A stretch of DNA of 5,491 nucleotides from JAWOGN01 sp046496815 (GTDB lineage: Bacteria > Desulfobacterota > DSM-4660 > Desulfatiglandales > Desulfatiglandaceae). Position numbers and translations under genes: made by a program. The stretch lies in assembly GCA_046496815.1 (NCBI GenBank), contig JAWOGN010000087.1, positions 1 through 5,491 of the forward strand, read 5' to 3'. Of this stretch, positions 5,202 through 5,491 are shown piece after piece; position 1 is the first letter of the stretch; each line of letters opens with the position of its first letter. The notes beneath the pieces are model-generated. The model saw nothing but the letters and a program-made list of their open reading frames with translations, searched no databases and was not told the DNA's origin.

Positions 5202-5491
5202 ATGTTTAAGAAGATTTTGTATCCAACCGATTTTTCAGATGTTTCAAAAAAGGCGATAGACTATCTCAAACAACTCAAAAAGGGTGGATCCGAGACGGTC
5301 ATTGTGTTGCATGTCATCGATCAACGGGGCCTTCAAGCTGTCGAGCAATACGATTCGGCAAAGTTCTTGGAATTAGAACAGAGCATCATGGCTGATGCAA
5401 AACAGGCTTTGCAGGCTATAGAAAACGAGTTGAAAAATAGCGGGTTCGCGGTAAAGGCAAGGATTGAAACCGGAGTCCCACTGCGAGAAAT
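5202..5491 (+). CDS. Universal stress protein (UspA family), N-terminal part (runs off the right edge)
   Basis: The frame is open to the window end and gives 96 complete residues. It begins MFKKILYPTDFSDVSKKAID: strand 1 with P8-T9-D10-F-S-D, where D10 is the usual adenine-contacting aspartate, then a first helix, strand 2 TVIVLHVID at 32-40, a long charged helix about 52-79 (typical of Usp proteins), and strand 3 FAVKARIETGVP. The glycine-rich nucleotide loop would lie past the edge. The ATG at 5202 follows AAAGGAG (5188-5194) at seven bases. It is divergent from the tandem-domain usp gene and shares little obvious sequence with it. Whether it has one or two Usp domains cannot be seen. Confidence 0.88.
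   Translation, partial: MFKKILYPTDFSDVSKKAIDYLKQLKKGGSETVIVLHVIDQRGLQAVEQYDSAKFLELEQSIMADAKQALQAIENELKNSGFAVKARIETGVPLRE

Noticed and set aside
1..5491. CRISPR array, tRNA, rRNA, insertion sequence or phage genes
   Set aside because: No regularly spaced repeats, tRNA-like cloverleaf, transposase or phage motifs were seen on either strand by eye.

Overview
The window most resembles a chromosomal segment of an anaerobic, sulfur-metabolising bacterium, probably a Desulfobacterota (former Deltaproteobacteria) member. This rests on the gene mix (a DsrE-family protein, a GpgS-like glycosyltransferase, bacterial GlgA, two universal stress proteins), moderate GC content with AT-rich promoter regions, and strong AGGAGG ribosome binding sites. 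The taxonomic call is inference from family knowledge; no rRNA or marker gene is present.

Layout, left to right. Positions 1-130 (minus) hold the 5' end of a DsrE-like gene leaving the window. Positions 131-658 are a divergent regulatory region: two sigma70-type promoters point in opposite directions with -35 boxes overlapping by five bases, and a perfect 19-bp AT-rich palindrome lies at the -10/start region of the leftward one. The rightward promoter would leave a leader of about 260 nt. Positions 659-1921 (plus) encode a GT81-type (glucosyl-3-phosphoglycerate synthase-like) glycosyltransferase, followed after 50 bp by glgA, glycogen synthase (1972-3441). The two look like one operon. The 181-bp convergent gap 3442-3622 shows no convincing terminator. 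A tandem-domain UspA protein (3623-4498, minus) follows. Positions 4499-4925 hold an unrecognised minus-strand reading frame and two diverged copies of a 12-codon stretch (E-F-x-x-L-K-W-x-V-G-G-R) in different frames, which looks like a decayed or duplicated small gene. Positions 4926-5201 form a second divergent regulatory region rich in inverted repeats, and the window ends inside a second usp gene (5202-5491, plus).

How the genes may work together (inference): the central pair routes sugar nucleotides into storage or osmolyte carbohydrate. GlgA extends alpha-1,4-glucan from ADP-glucose, while the GT81 enzyme probably puts a sugar on 3-phosphoglycerate, the first step to glucosylglycerate, a compatible solute. 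Flanking stress proteins and a sulfur-relay-type protein fit a stress/starvation neighbourhood. All recognised proteins belong to known families; the least explained material is the duplicated LKW-VGGR coding remnant and the two divergent control regions.
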